A stretch of 64,000 nt of DNA, taken from NCBI GenBank assembly GCA_031555145.1, contig JAVBUR010000072.1:1-64000 (forward strand). Reading direction: 5' to 3'. Source of the stretch: JAJDIA01 sp031555145 (lineage in GTDB: Bacteria; Bacteroidota; Bacteroidia; Bacteroidales; Tannerellaceae). This document shows positions 54,400-62,259 of the stretch, in pieces. The position numbers and the translations under genes were made by a program. Within the stretch, counting starts at the first letter, position 1. Each line of letters opens with the position of its first letter. The notes below the pieces were generated by a model. That model made no database searches, had not been told where the DNA came from, and saw nothing but the letters and a program-made list of their open reading frames with translations.

Positions 54400-55503
54400 T
54401 TATTTCGCAATGATTTTCTTCCCGTTGTTCAGGGTAATGATGCCATCTGTTACCACCCTGTCACCACTTGAAAGCCCGCTCGTTACCACATAATTCTTTC
54501 CATCCGGAGTAGGAATCACCGCAAGCAACGTCTGGACAACGGAATCACCCTGTAGTTTATAAGCCAAATACTTATCCTGCTGGGCAAACGTTGCCTTTTG
54601 AGGAATCACAAGCGCATTTTCCATCACCCTCGGAATAGAAACAGTACCGGTCGTTCCGCTTCTCAATACACCCTGCTTGTTTGAAAACTCCACCCTGAAA
54701 TTCGTAGAACCCGTACCGATGTTCGCCATTCCGGCTATCGTCTCTATCTTCCCTTTTTCGGCATACACATTTTTATCCTTCAATGTCAATGTCACTTCAG
54801 GAAGATTACGAAGCTTCTCCACATGGTTCTCACCCTCCATATTGTCAAGAAACTGCATCAGCGAAACCTCGTCCATCGAAAAATAAGCATACACATTACT
54901 CGTATTGGAAACCGTTGTCAACACATGATTACTGTTCACCAAACTACCCAGGCGAAACGGAATTTCACCGACAAGCCCATCCACCGGACTTGCTACATTT
55001 GTCCAGTTCACAGTCGCCTGTGCATTTTTCAATGCCGCTTCGGCCTGTGCTAAACCAGCCAAAGCCGTCTGATAACCATCCTCAGCAGTCATCAGTTGCA
55101 CATTACTAACAATATTCTTTTCAGCCAACGGACGAATCCTATCCACATTGGTCTTAGCCGTATTCACCTGTGCCTGTGCACTGGTCACACCAGCCTGCGC
55201 ACTGGTTAAAGCCTGTTCAGCCTGTGGCGAATTAATCTTGAATAAAGTCTGCCCTTTTCTCACTACCGACCCCTCATCCACATAAATCGCGTCGATAAAG
55301 CCATCCACACGCGGGCGAATCTCAATATCCTCCTGCCCCCTGATCGTTGCCGGATACACCGATTCCAGCACCTCCGTTTGTCCCATTACCGTCATCACAG
55401 GATATTCCTGTAGCATAGCTGCATAGCCGACATTTTGCTTATTCCCACAGGAAGCCAATACCAGCATAGCTACTAACCCGACACTTAAAATTTTCGCATT
55501 CAT
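54400..55503 (-). CDS. RND efflux adaptor lipoprotein, AcrA-like
   Basis: 367 residues; lipoprotein signal with Cys19 (LVLASCGNK). It begins the efflux operon. Barrel-sandwich half motif IRGQEDIEIRPRVDGFIDAI, a short helical hairpin (QAGVTSAQAQVNTAKTNVDR), DGLVGEIPFRLGSLVNSNHV and the C-terminal membrane-proximal domain. The -7 element and 40 bp element upstream show joint control with the operon at 49,677. Confidence 0.93.
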   Translation of the reverse strand: MNAKILSVGLVAMLVLASCGNKQNVGYAAMLQEYPVMTVMGQTEVLESVYPATIRGQEDIEIRPRVDGFIDAIYVDEGSVVRKGQTLFKINSPQAEQALTSAQAGVTSAQAQVNTAKTNVDRIRPLAEKNIVSNVQLMTAEDGYQTALAGLAQAEAALKNAQATVNWTNVASPVDGLVGEIPFRLGSLVNSNHVLTTVSNTSNVYAYFSMDEVSLMQFLDNMEGENHVEKLRNLPEVTLTLKDKNVYAEKGKIETIAGMANIGTGSTNFRVEFSNKQGVLRSGTTGTVSIPRVMENALVIPQKATFAQQDKYLAYKLQGDSVVQTLLAVIPTPDGKNYVVTSGLSSGDRVVTDGIITLNNGKKIIAK

Positions 55504-55535
55504 ATTATATTCAGTTTTATTGATTTATCTGAATG

Positions 55536-55598
55536 CAAAGGAACGCCCACTTCTACACACAAGACCGGACTATTCATAGTAAGACCCTGACAAATCCT
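55536..55598 (-). promoter_or_regulatory. promoter and 40 bp operator of the HAE1 efflux operon
   Basis: The 40 bp element at plus 55,559-55,598 is identical to the one at 49,732-49,771. The -7-like TTCCTTTG (plus 55,536-55,543) follows at the same distance, and the start codon is 55 bases after the element. Between the element and the -7 only AGAAG and a few other bases are kept, so the 40 bases are under selection or recently copied. GGTCTT direct repeats at plus 55,561-55,566 and 55,581-55,586 are 20 bp apart. Confidence 0.75.
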
Positions 55599-55634
55599 CG
55601 CGGAGTATCTGAAAGGCTTTTTGATGTATATAAG

Positions 55635-55859
55635 ACTAACTTGGTTCCCCGCCTTGAAAGGTGGGGGGGACCATTGCTTGCAATGGTGGGGCGGTTGAAG
55701 CATTCCTGATAGCACATTTCTGTGCGGCAACAGAGTCGGGATTGATTAATAATTGTATGACATTCCGTTGAATACATGGAATAATAAATGAGAATCAACC
55801 GCCCCACCACCGCAAGCGGCGGTCCCCCCCGCCTTTCAAGGCGGGGAGCCAAGTTACTC
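55635..55859. repeat. inverted repeat element, arms 55,635-55,698 and 55,795-55,859
   Basis: The arms are ~64 bases and read, from outside in, ACTAACTTGG then CCCCGCCTTGAAAGG, GGACC, a small palindrome and GGTGGGGCGGTTGA. The small palindrome differs by paired changes between arms (CATTGCTTGCAATG versus CCGCCGCTTGCGGTGG). The centre is about 96 bases and has no gene. A single related unit lies at 6,748-6,793. It separates the efflux operon from the AraC genes; the stretch 55,504-55,923 contains only this and the operator. Confidence 0.8.
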
Positions 55860-55923
55860 TATACGCCATAGCCACTTACCACTATAACTACTCTGATATA
55901 CGTTTAAAGTGATTCTATTCCAA

Positions 55924-56796
55924 TCAGCACCCCGATAAATTCTGAACGGATGCCTTATATTCGGGAATGCTTTTGCCGGTATGCTTTTTGAATAATCGGG
56001 AGAAGTATTCGGGGTCGTTGTAATTCAGATCGTATGCCAGTTCTTTGATGGAAATAGTTGAAAGGTATATTTTCCGTTTAGCTTCCAATATCAGCCGTTC
56101 CGTGAGGTAGGTTTTTGGGGAAACGCTACATTGGGCTTTTACCAGATGATACAACGCATTGGAATTCACGCCCAGCTTTTCGGCCATTTGTTCAATCGAA
56201 GGATGTTCCAGAAATTGTTTTTCAATATAATCTTTAAATGCGATTAAAAGCGACAAGCCATCTTTGGTATGCGGCATTGATTCGGTATTCTTGAAGTAAG
56301 AAATATTGCATTCGGTTAAGAAAGCATTCAGGTATATGAGTACTAATTCAGGCCGCGCATTCCTGTCCTGCAATAAATTCTCCAATTGTTGCAAACAGCT
56401 TTCCATACGTTGTGCTACATTATCATCCAGGCTAACAACCGGTTTTCCTAAGGGGTCGATAAAAAAAGAAAACCCGGCTGAAAAATAATTAGCCAATTCT
56501 TCACCAAAACTCAAGTGGTAGAACATCGCACCTTCAGTCACGTTTCTTTCCGTAGTGTGGACTTGCCAGGGCGTTGCGAACAATAGTTGATTACCAGCTA
56601 TTTCCAAATCCTGAAAATCCAACATTTTGCTCATACTACCTTTAACCATCAGCAAGATATAATACATGTTGGAGAGAACCGGTTTGTCAAAAACACGAAG
56701 CATTTCTTTACTCACCGGTTCGTGAAAAGGAGCTTTTACCCTTATCCGTAAATCCTTATGCTGCGAGATGTTGTCTAAGATAGTTTCTTTTTTCAT
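55924..56796 (-). CDS. AraC-family transcription regulator, second of a tandem pair
   Basis: 290 residues. The N-terminal ~170 residues form a ligand-binding region of the cupin-like type without a known ligand (VKGSMSKMLDFQDLEIAGNQ). The C-terminal double helix-turn-helix is clear: EQMAEKLGVNSNALYHLVKA and KELAYDLNYNDPEYFSRLFK with KKHTGKSIPEYK. It is a paralogue of the upstream gene, sharing most of its DNA-binding domain, so both likely bind alike. It follows that gene by 19 bases and reads toward the efflux operon. Confidence 0.9.
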   Translation of the reverse strand: MKKETILDNISQHKDLRIRVKAPFHEPVSKEMLRVFDKPVLSNMYYILLMVKGSMSKMLDFQDLEIAGNQLLFATPWQVHTTERNVTEGAMFYHLSFGEELANYFSAGFSFFIDPLGKPVVSLDDNVAQRMESCLQQLENLLQDRNARPELVLIYLNAFLTECNISYFKNTESMPHTKDGLSLLIAFKDYIEKQFLEHPSIEQMAEKLGVNSNALYHLVKAQCSVSPKTYLTERLILEAKRKIYLSTISIKELAYDLNYNDPEYFSRLFKKHTGKSIPEYKASVQNLSGC

Positions 56797-56815
56797 GGCT
56801 TATGCGGATGACAGA

Positions 56816-57697
56816 TTATTCAATTTGAGAACTTGATAAATCCTGAATATCTTTCCGATACTCAGGAATACTCTTCCCTGTATGCTTTTTAAACAACCGT
56901 GAAAAGTACTCAGGATCATTATAGTTCAGATCGTAGGCCAACTCTTTGATAGATATATTCTGAAGATATAATTTACGTTTAGCCTCCAGCATCAACCGCT
57001 CCGTCAGGTAGCTTTTCGGAGACATATCGCATTGGGTCTTTACCAAATGATACAGCGCATTGGTATTCATCCCCAGCTTTTCAGCCATCTCTTCCACCGG
57101 AGGATGATCCAGATAATTATCCTCAATATAGTTCTTGAACAGGATAAAATCAGACAAACTGTCTTTAGCATCAACCGCTGGTTCCTTATCCTTGAAATAA
57201 GCGCTGTTACATTCGACAAGCAGGGCATTGAGATAAATCAGCACCAGTTCCGGATTTGATTTATCATCCGGCAAAATACTATCCAACGCATAGAACACAG
57301 ATACCAACCGTTGTATAACCGGCTGAGGCACCTCAATAATCGGATTCCCGAAAGGATCAGTAAAAAAAGGGAAAGACGAAGGAAAGTAATTCATCAACTC
57401 CTCCCCAAAGCTGGTCCCATACGATTTTGTCTCTGCCGTTTTCTCCATCGTATGGATTTGCCAGGGTGTAGCAAACAACAACTGCCCATCCGTAATAGAG
57501 TAGTCCTTAAAGTCAACCATATGTGTCGACTCCCCCTTAACAACCAGCATCAGGGAGTAGAACCCCTGCCGTACAGGCTCATTCAACTCCTTAACAATCT
57601 CCTCACTGAAAGGCACACTATGCTGCAACCGCACCATAATCCTAAGCTTCTGATGCTGCCTGAGCCTGTCTAATATAATTTTCTTATTTTGTGTCAT
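56816..57697 (-). CDS. AraC-family transcription regulator, first of a tandem pair
   Basis: 293 residues with the same layout: sensor half (VVKGESTHMVDFKDYSITDG) and AraC DNA-binding half (EEMAEKLGMNTNALYHLVKT, KELAYDLNYNDPEYFSRLFK). Divergence is mostly in the sensor half, which suggests that the two answer different signals but act on similar sites. The promoter has TACCTTTG at plus 57,756-57,763. AraC proteins commonly bind direct repeats about 21 bp apart, matching the GGTCTT repeats before the two nearby operons. Confidence 0.9.
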   Translation of the reverse strand: MTQNKKIILDRLRQHQKLRIMVRLQHSVPFSEEIVKELNEPVRQGFYSLMLVVKGESTHMVDFKDYSITDGQLLFATPWQIHTMEKTAETKSYGTSFGEELMNYFPSSFPFFTDPFGNPIIEVPQPVIQRLVSVFYALDSILPDDKSNPELVLIYLNALLVECNSAYFKDKEPAVDAKDSLSDFILFKNYIEDNYLDHPPVEEMAEKLGMNTNALYHLVKTQCDMSPKSYLTERLMLEAKRKLYLQNISIKELAYDLNYNDPEYFSRLFKKHTGKSIPEYRKDIQDLSSSQIE

Positions 57698-57755
57698 CAG
57701 GTGGTATTCGCTTTATTACACTGGTCTTATTCCGTTCCTCTCTATCCGGTAATAG

Positions 57756-57763
57756 CAAAGGTA
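57756..57763 (-). promoter_or_regulatory. -7 element of the tandem AraC genes
   Basis: Minus-strand TACCTTTG, 58 bases before the start of the first AraC gene. A lone GGTCTT in the opposite orientation (plus 57,723-57,728) lies within the leader; it may be chance or an autoregulatory half-site. Confidence 0.45.
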
Positions 57764-57891
57764 AGTATTTGTTTGATACAGAGGGTAGAGATAAAGAGAA
57801 AACCATTGCGAATCATTTCGGATCAATCTGGAAATTATACACAAATGTGGTTGTAAAATTTTATTAGCACGTTTTATTATATGAGAATTTC

Positions 57892-57899
57892 TATCTTTG
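57892..57899 (+). promoter_or_regulatory. -7 element of the KilA-N gene
   Basis: TATCTTTG on the plus strand, 20 bases before the ATG at 57,920. It lies downstream of the other possible ATG at 57,881 and so rules that start out. Confidence 0.55.
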
Positions 57900-57919
57900 G
57901 TGGAAAATATGACCAGACT

Positions 57920-58729
57920 ATGGCAAAAATAAACGTAAAGAACACAGATTTGACCATTATTCAAATCAATGATGCCGATTATATATGCATTACAGACCTT
58001 GCACGGTATAAGAATGCCGAACATACGGACGATGTAATAAAAAATTGGATAAGAAACAGAAACACCATAGAATTGCTGGGAATATGGGAAAGCCTGTATA
58101 ATCCAAATTTTAAACCCGTCGAATTCGACGGGTTTAGAAAAGAAGCTGGCTTGAATGGTTTCATAATGACATCCAAGAAATGGATTGAAACAACTAACGC
58201 AATTGGTATTGTCTCTAAATCAGGGCGATACGGCGGAACATATGCCCACAAAGATATTGCATTGGAATTTGCCTCTTGGATTTCAATTGAATTTAAGTTG
58301 TATTTTCTCAAAGAATTCCAACGCCTCAAAGAAGAAGAACAGAAGTCATTAGGTTGGTCGGCGAAGCGCGAATTAGCAAAAATCAACTACCATATCCACA
58401 CAGATGCCATTAAACATCACCTCATCCCAACCGAACTTACTACACAACAAACATCAGTCATCTATGCGAGTGAAGCAGATGTCTTAAATGTCGCATTATT
58501 TGGCATGACAGCCAAGGAATGGCGTGAGATCAACCAGGATCTCAAAGGCAATATCCGTGATTATGCAACGATCAACGAATTAATCTGCCTATCAAACATG
58601 GAGAATCTGAACGCCGTATTTATCAACGAAAAGCTTTCTCAAAGAGAAAGGTTGATAAAACTAAATCAAATAGCCATTCAGCAGATGAAGATTTTACAAG
58701 AGACAGGCAACAGAGGATTATTAAAATAA
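57920..58729 (+). CDS. KilA-N domain DNA-binding protein
   Basis: 269 residues from MAKINVKN. The KilA-N domain covers about residues 10-115: YICITDLARYKNAEHTDDVI, NWIRNRNTIELLGIWESLYN, and the GGTYAHKDIALEFASWIS segment typical of phage KilA and related APSES-like DNA binders. The C-terminal part (HLIPTELTTQQTSVIYASEA, then KEWREINQDLKGNIRDYATI) is typical of the Bacteroidetes chromosomal members. No phage genes are nearby. Codon use is AT-richer than the neighbours, a hint of transfer. Function is unknown. Confidence 0.85.
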   Translation: MAKINVKNTDLTIIQINDADYICITDLARYKNAEHTDDVIKNWIRNRNTIELLGIWESLYNPNFKPVEFDGFRKEAGLNGFIMTSKKWIETTNAIGIVSKSGRYGGTYAHKDIALEFASWISIEFKLYFLKEFQRLKEEEQKSLGWSAKRELAKINYHIHTDAIKHHLIPTELTTQQTSVIYASEADVLNVALFGMTAKEWREINQDLKGNIRDYATINELICLSNMENLNAVFINEKLSQRERLIKLNQIAIQQMKILQETGNRGLLK

Positions 58730-58731
58730 CA

Positions 58732-59952
58732 TCATCCCCTTTTCCTCACCTTCTTCCTGATCCAGGAATAGTATCCCGTTATCGCAAAGACCCCTCCCAA
58801 AAATGAGACAAGGCAGGAAAGTATCCGCGTAGCCATCCCTCCCCATGTCCCGACATGGACGGAGTAAATCCACCCCCTGATCTTGCCGGAGGAAGGCAGG
58901 TCTTTGTATAGTTGAACGTCGGTGATATAGCCCGTAGCCGGATCGAACGAATAGCGATCACTCCCCATCGTATTCCCATACCGGGCAGTAGAAACCGTCG
59001 CCGAACCATCCTGAACAGTAATCGAATTATAATCAGCATAACGCCTTTGAAGCCCGGATAGCACCTCAGCCCACTGCGTATAGTCCGTCCCTTTCTGTAC
59101 CCTTTCGCCCTTGTCACCTCTGTCACCACGTCCTATCCCTTTCCCTTTTTCGCTTTGGGAAGGTTTCCCTCTTTCGCTTCTGTCACCTCCATCTTTTCCT
59201 CCCCGGCCTTTTTCCTCCGAATCCTTTCGAGGAGCAGCCGGTGCCGGAGCATGTGCCTGTATCTCCGTCGTCTCGACTCCGAATACAGTATAAAAAGCAT
59301 CCTTATACCATCCAAACGACCAGGTCAATCCGGTTAATGTCAATACAAGCAGGAGAAGTGCCGTATAAAACCCACCCGACACATGCAGATCATAGAAGAA
59401 GCGGAACCAGCCCGCCTTCGTCCGTATCCTCAGCCGTACCTTCAACACCTTCCAATTACGCGGAACCCAGATCACAATCCCACTGACAAGAATAACTGCC
59501 AGCACCAGGCTCGCATACCCCACAAGCGATTTTCCCCACGAAAAACCACCATCCCTCTTGTACTCATCCAGCAGCCAACGATGCAACCGCATCATCTGCA
59601 TAAAGAACCCCTGCCCATCATCCACCCCCATTATCTCACCCGTATAAGGATCAATAAAAGCCGTCGCCTTCTTCCCCGGCAACACCACCTGCCACGTACG
59701 CTCAGGATCAGGAAAGACACGAAGCCCGTTCAACTGCACGGAATCCGGAAGCTGCCGACGCGCCTCACGCATCAGATCAGCAGGCGGCAGCACTTCCCCT
59801 TTCACCTCCCTTACAAAGTAACGCGAAGGATAACACACCTCCAGCAACTCCTTCTCAAAAACCAAAACCGCCCCCGTCAGGCACACCACCGCAATGATCA
59901 CCCCAAAAGGAATAGACAACCAAAGATGTATAGTAGCAAAGAATTTCCTCAT
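58732..59952 (-). CDS. xusC: PepSY-domain inner-membrane protein, XusC-like
   Basis: 406 residues: N-terminal membrane helix (FATIHLWLSIPFGVIIAVVC), a PepSY region (LPDSVQLNGLRVFPDPERTW), three more helices, a PepSY-type end (ATGYITDVQLYKDLPSSGKI) and a C-terminal helix with basic end. The PepSY-TM family is thought to reduce or pass on iron at the inner membrane; in the Bacteroides Xus system the equivalent is XusC. A Lys/Asp/Gly/Glu-rich low-complexity loop at about 230-288 is unusual. It overlaps the esterase gene upstream by 4 bases and ends the operon. Confidence 0.85.
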   Translation of the reverse strand: MRKFFATIHLWLSIPFGVIIAVVCLTGAVLVFEKELLEVCYPSRYFVREVKGEVLPPADLMREARRQLPDSVQLNGLRVFPDPERTWQVVLPGKKATAFIDPYTGEIMGVDDGQGFFMQMMRLHRWLLDEYKRDGGFSWGKSLVGYASLVLAVILVSGIVIWVPRNWKVLKVRLRIRTKAGWFRFFYDLHVSGGFYTALLLLVLTLTGLTWSFGWYKDAFYTVFGVETTEIQAHAPAPAAPRKDSEEKGRGGKDGGDRSERGKPSQSEKGKGIGRGDRGDKGERVQKGTDYTQWAEVLSGLQRRYADYNSITVQDGSATVSTARYGNTMGSDRYSFDPATGYITDVQLYKDLPSSGKIRGWIYSVHVGTWGGMATRILSCLVSFLGGVFAITGYYSWIRKKVRKRG

Positions 59953-60782
59953 TTTCCGAATAACTGTTTAATCCCATCATAAATACCCGGCACAGCAACC
60001 GTACCGTGATGCTCATTGGGAAATGATTGATGAAAGAAACGCAGGTTCACCGCCTGCGGCAATGTCTCCATAATAAGATGTCCTATTTTGTCCGGATAAA
60101 TATCCCCCGTCCGGTCAGTCCGCTGTTGCGTCGCTATACCGATATACAAACTCTTCCCCGCAAAATCCTTCCCCGCGACCAACACATCCGCATCCGCCGC
60201 CAACCGCCCCTGATCCCACCACAGACTCGGGTCAACAGCCAGATAGACATCAAACAACTCCGTATCACGAAGAAACATATTCAACGTAAACAGCCCCCCA
60301 TACGAATGCCCGATCAACATATTCACCCCATTCGTCCTATACGCCCCGTCAACCACAGCCCGAAGCTCCCCCGTCAGGAACCGTCCGAACCTCTCACCAC
60401 CGCCCCCTTGCAGCACCGCCCCGGGAGCCACCTTCCCATCCCGTCCCGCAGCCGAAGCAGTAGGCGTCAGATCACGCGTCCGGTCCGTATTCAACACCCC
60501 CACAATAATACACGAAGGAAGATACCGCCCCCTGCCCGAAGCCAACGTCCTACTCATACCCACCAACGAATGAAAGAAGGCATCCCCATCAAGCAAATAA
60601 ACCACCGGATAAGCCCGTGTCGTATCCTGCCCGTAGCCATCAGGCAGATGTATCCAATAGCTTCGTTCTTCCTGCAAAACAGCGGAATACAACCTATATT
60701 CCCTGCCGATACAGATATCCTCCTGCCCCCGCATGGATAGCGGAAGCAGGAGGAATACCAATAAAACAGGTAGCTTACTCAT
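59949..60782 (-). CDS. secreted alpha/beta-hydrolase, siderophore-esterase-like
   Basis: 277 residues from MSKLPVLL, with signal peptide ending SMRGQ. Esterase-D/Fes/IroE-like fold: YWIHLPDGYGQDTTRAYPVV, YLLDGDAFFHSLVGM, nucleophile in LIGHSYGGLFTL near 155, and C-terminal His in NEHHGTVAVPG. Homologous proteins cut catecholate siderophores (IroE, BesA) or are general esterases. Its place between the XusB- and XusC-like genes, with a 4-base overlap with the latter, argues for release of iron from siderophore in the periplasm. The site of action is inferred. A longer start, 15 bases up, is less likely. Confidence 0.8.
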   Translation of the reverse strand: MSKLPVLLVFLLLPLSMRGQEDICIGREYRLYSAVLQEERSYWIHLPDGYGQDTTRAYPVVYLLDGDAFFHSLVGMSRTLASGRGRYLPSCIIVGVLNTDRTRDLTPTASAAGRDGKVAPGAVLQGGGGERFGRFLTGELRAVVDGAYRTNGVNMLIGHSYGGLFTLNMFLRDTELFDVYLAVDPSLWWDQGRLAADADVLVAGKDFAGKSLYIGIATQQRTDRTGDIYPDKIGHLIMETLPQAVNLRFFHQSFPNEHHGTVAVPGIYDGIKQLFGK

Positions 60783-60819
60783 TACTTGCCAACACATTAC
60801 GCATAATTACCAAGCATGA

Positions 60820-62208
60820 TCACTCACCCTGAGCAGCAGTTAGTTTTCCTACACCACTGATCTGTTCGGATTCAACCGTAATACCCTTTGTAGCCGTAGC
60901 CGTCTTCGGATCGATCCGGTAGATAACCGGCTGACTGCCGTCTGTAGTTGTCACAGGCATATAAGCAATACCATCTTTAGAGTATGGGGTATTTCCAAAA
61001 CCGGAGATCACACTTGCGGCAGGCATCCCCGTCACATACGTCAGCTTCTTGTCACTCCCCTTATACACCGCCAGCGCCGAAGCCACAAACCCCGTCTCCG
61101 TCAGCGGACGATCATACATCAACAACAGAAAATAATCATCCGCAATAGGCCAGCAACGCAGGAACGACTTACCCCCTGTCTGCTCTTCCAGATTACAATA
61201 ATAGTCCGTATCAAAAACCTCTGTCCCCGCCTTGATACGCACCACACCCGCAGGCAGCGTTGTCTTTTGCACATCCGTAGTCATCGTCTTCGCATAACTC
61301 GGCGAGAACACATAAATATCCCCATTACCGGCCGCCCAGACCGTCTGGTAATACTGCGACTTATAACGCCCGCAAGCATAACTGATCTTATCCGTCCGGA
61401 TCAACTTCGGATGCTCAAACTTCTCATTCGCATAGATCGCCACCCAAGCCTCATCTGGATACTGCGTCCACTGCAACTCCCCCTTCTCGTAAGCGCTGCT
61501 GGCGCTACCTCCCGATTCAGTCTTCACCAACTCCGGATACTTCACATACTTACCCCCGTCAGCCTTCACGCCATACTTACTCAACCCCATCGGAACCGGA
61601 GCCGAATAAATCTTACTGTTGGATTCCAGAATACCTGCCAATGTAACATACTCGCCATTGCCCAAATAATTTTCAGACATAAGTACATTACCGTTCGTCG
61701 TAAACGTCTCCTTCTTCACATCCAGGTAAGAAAGCAGGAATCCCTCCGGCAAATAACCGTTCGCATCCGCATACTGCTCACCCAAACTACCCGTCGAAGC
61801 CGTAATAATATAATCCCCATAAATACCATACGTCGTATATCGCTTAATCTCATACGTATTATCACGCTCCTCAACCTTACCCTGCGCATTCAGCACATAG
61901 GAAGAAGTCACCCCCGCATTTCCCTGATTATACACCAACCGGTACAAATACTGATCCTTGTAGAAAACCCATTGCGAACTACTCTCCGTAGTAAGCCCAT
62001 TATTTTTAGCCGAAACCTTACCGGTCCCCAACGTATCAGCCGTCAGCAGATAATTCGCATCCCCCACAGCCGCCGCAATCACATAACTCGATTGGCTCTC
62101 CACCTCCGGAGTAGGAGGCGCCGGAGTCGGATCATCATCACAGGAAGTAAACACACACCCGGCCAACATAGCCGCAGCCAGGCCAGTCAATACAAAACTC
62201 TTTTTCAT
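60820..62208 (-). CDS. xusB: DUF4374 lipoprotein, XusB-like siderophore-binding protein
   Basis: 462 residues, lipoprotein signal (MLAGCVFTSCDDDP; Cys18 or Cys23), Pro-rich linker, then a repetitive beta structure with GNG and AYxxGELQW turns that fits a propeller-like DUF4374 fold. DUF4374 includes XusB of Bacteroides thetaiotaomicron, which captures enterobactin and salmochelin. It stands directly between the TonB receptor gene and the esterase gene, as XusB does between XusA and XusC (the esterase is the extra gene). Confidence 0.82.
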   Translation of the reverse strand: MKKSFVLTGLAAAMLAGCVFTSCDDDPTPAPPTPEVESQSSYVIAAAVGDANYLLTADTLGTGKVSAKNNGLTTESSSQWVFYKDQYLYRLVYNQGNAGVTSSYVLNAQGKVEERDNTYEIKRYTTYGIYGDYIITASTGSLGEQYADANGYLPEGFLLSYLDVKKETFTTNGNVLMSENYLGNGEYVTLAGILESNSKIYSAPVPMGLSKYGVKADGGKYVKYPELVKTESGGSASSAYEKGELQWTQYPDEAWVAIYANEKFEHPKLIRTDKISYACGRYKSQYYQTVWAAGNGDIYVFSPSYAKTMTTDVQKTTLPAGVVRIKAGTEVFDTDYYCNLEEQTGGKSFLRCWPIADDYFLLLMYDRPLTETGFVASALAVYKGSDKKLTYVTGMPAASVISGFGNTPYSKDGIAYMPVTTTDGSQPVIYRIDPKTATATKGITVESEQISGVGKLTAAQGE

Positions 62209-62259
62209 GTTGTTTTAATTAGTTTTTGAATCAAAAAATAAAAGAATATACTGTTTGTC

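Noticed and set aside
49732..55598. 40 bp direct repeats as ends of a mobile element carrying the efflux operon
   Set aside because: Both copies sit at the same distance from a -7 element and a start codon, no transposase or integrase is present, and the similarity of spacing continues past the repeat. A shared operator is the better reading.
57920..58729. prophage remnant suggested by the KilA-N gene
   Set aside because: No integrase, capsid, terminase or att-like repeats nearby; single chromosomal KilA-N genes are common in this phylum.
59383..59982. 199-codon plus-strand frame, and those at 60,027-60,740, 61,267-62,229 and 62,413-62,979
   Set aside because: All are antisense to strongly supported genes of the siderophore operon and are rich in His, Pro and Arg, as expected from C-rich antisense strands.
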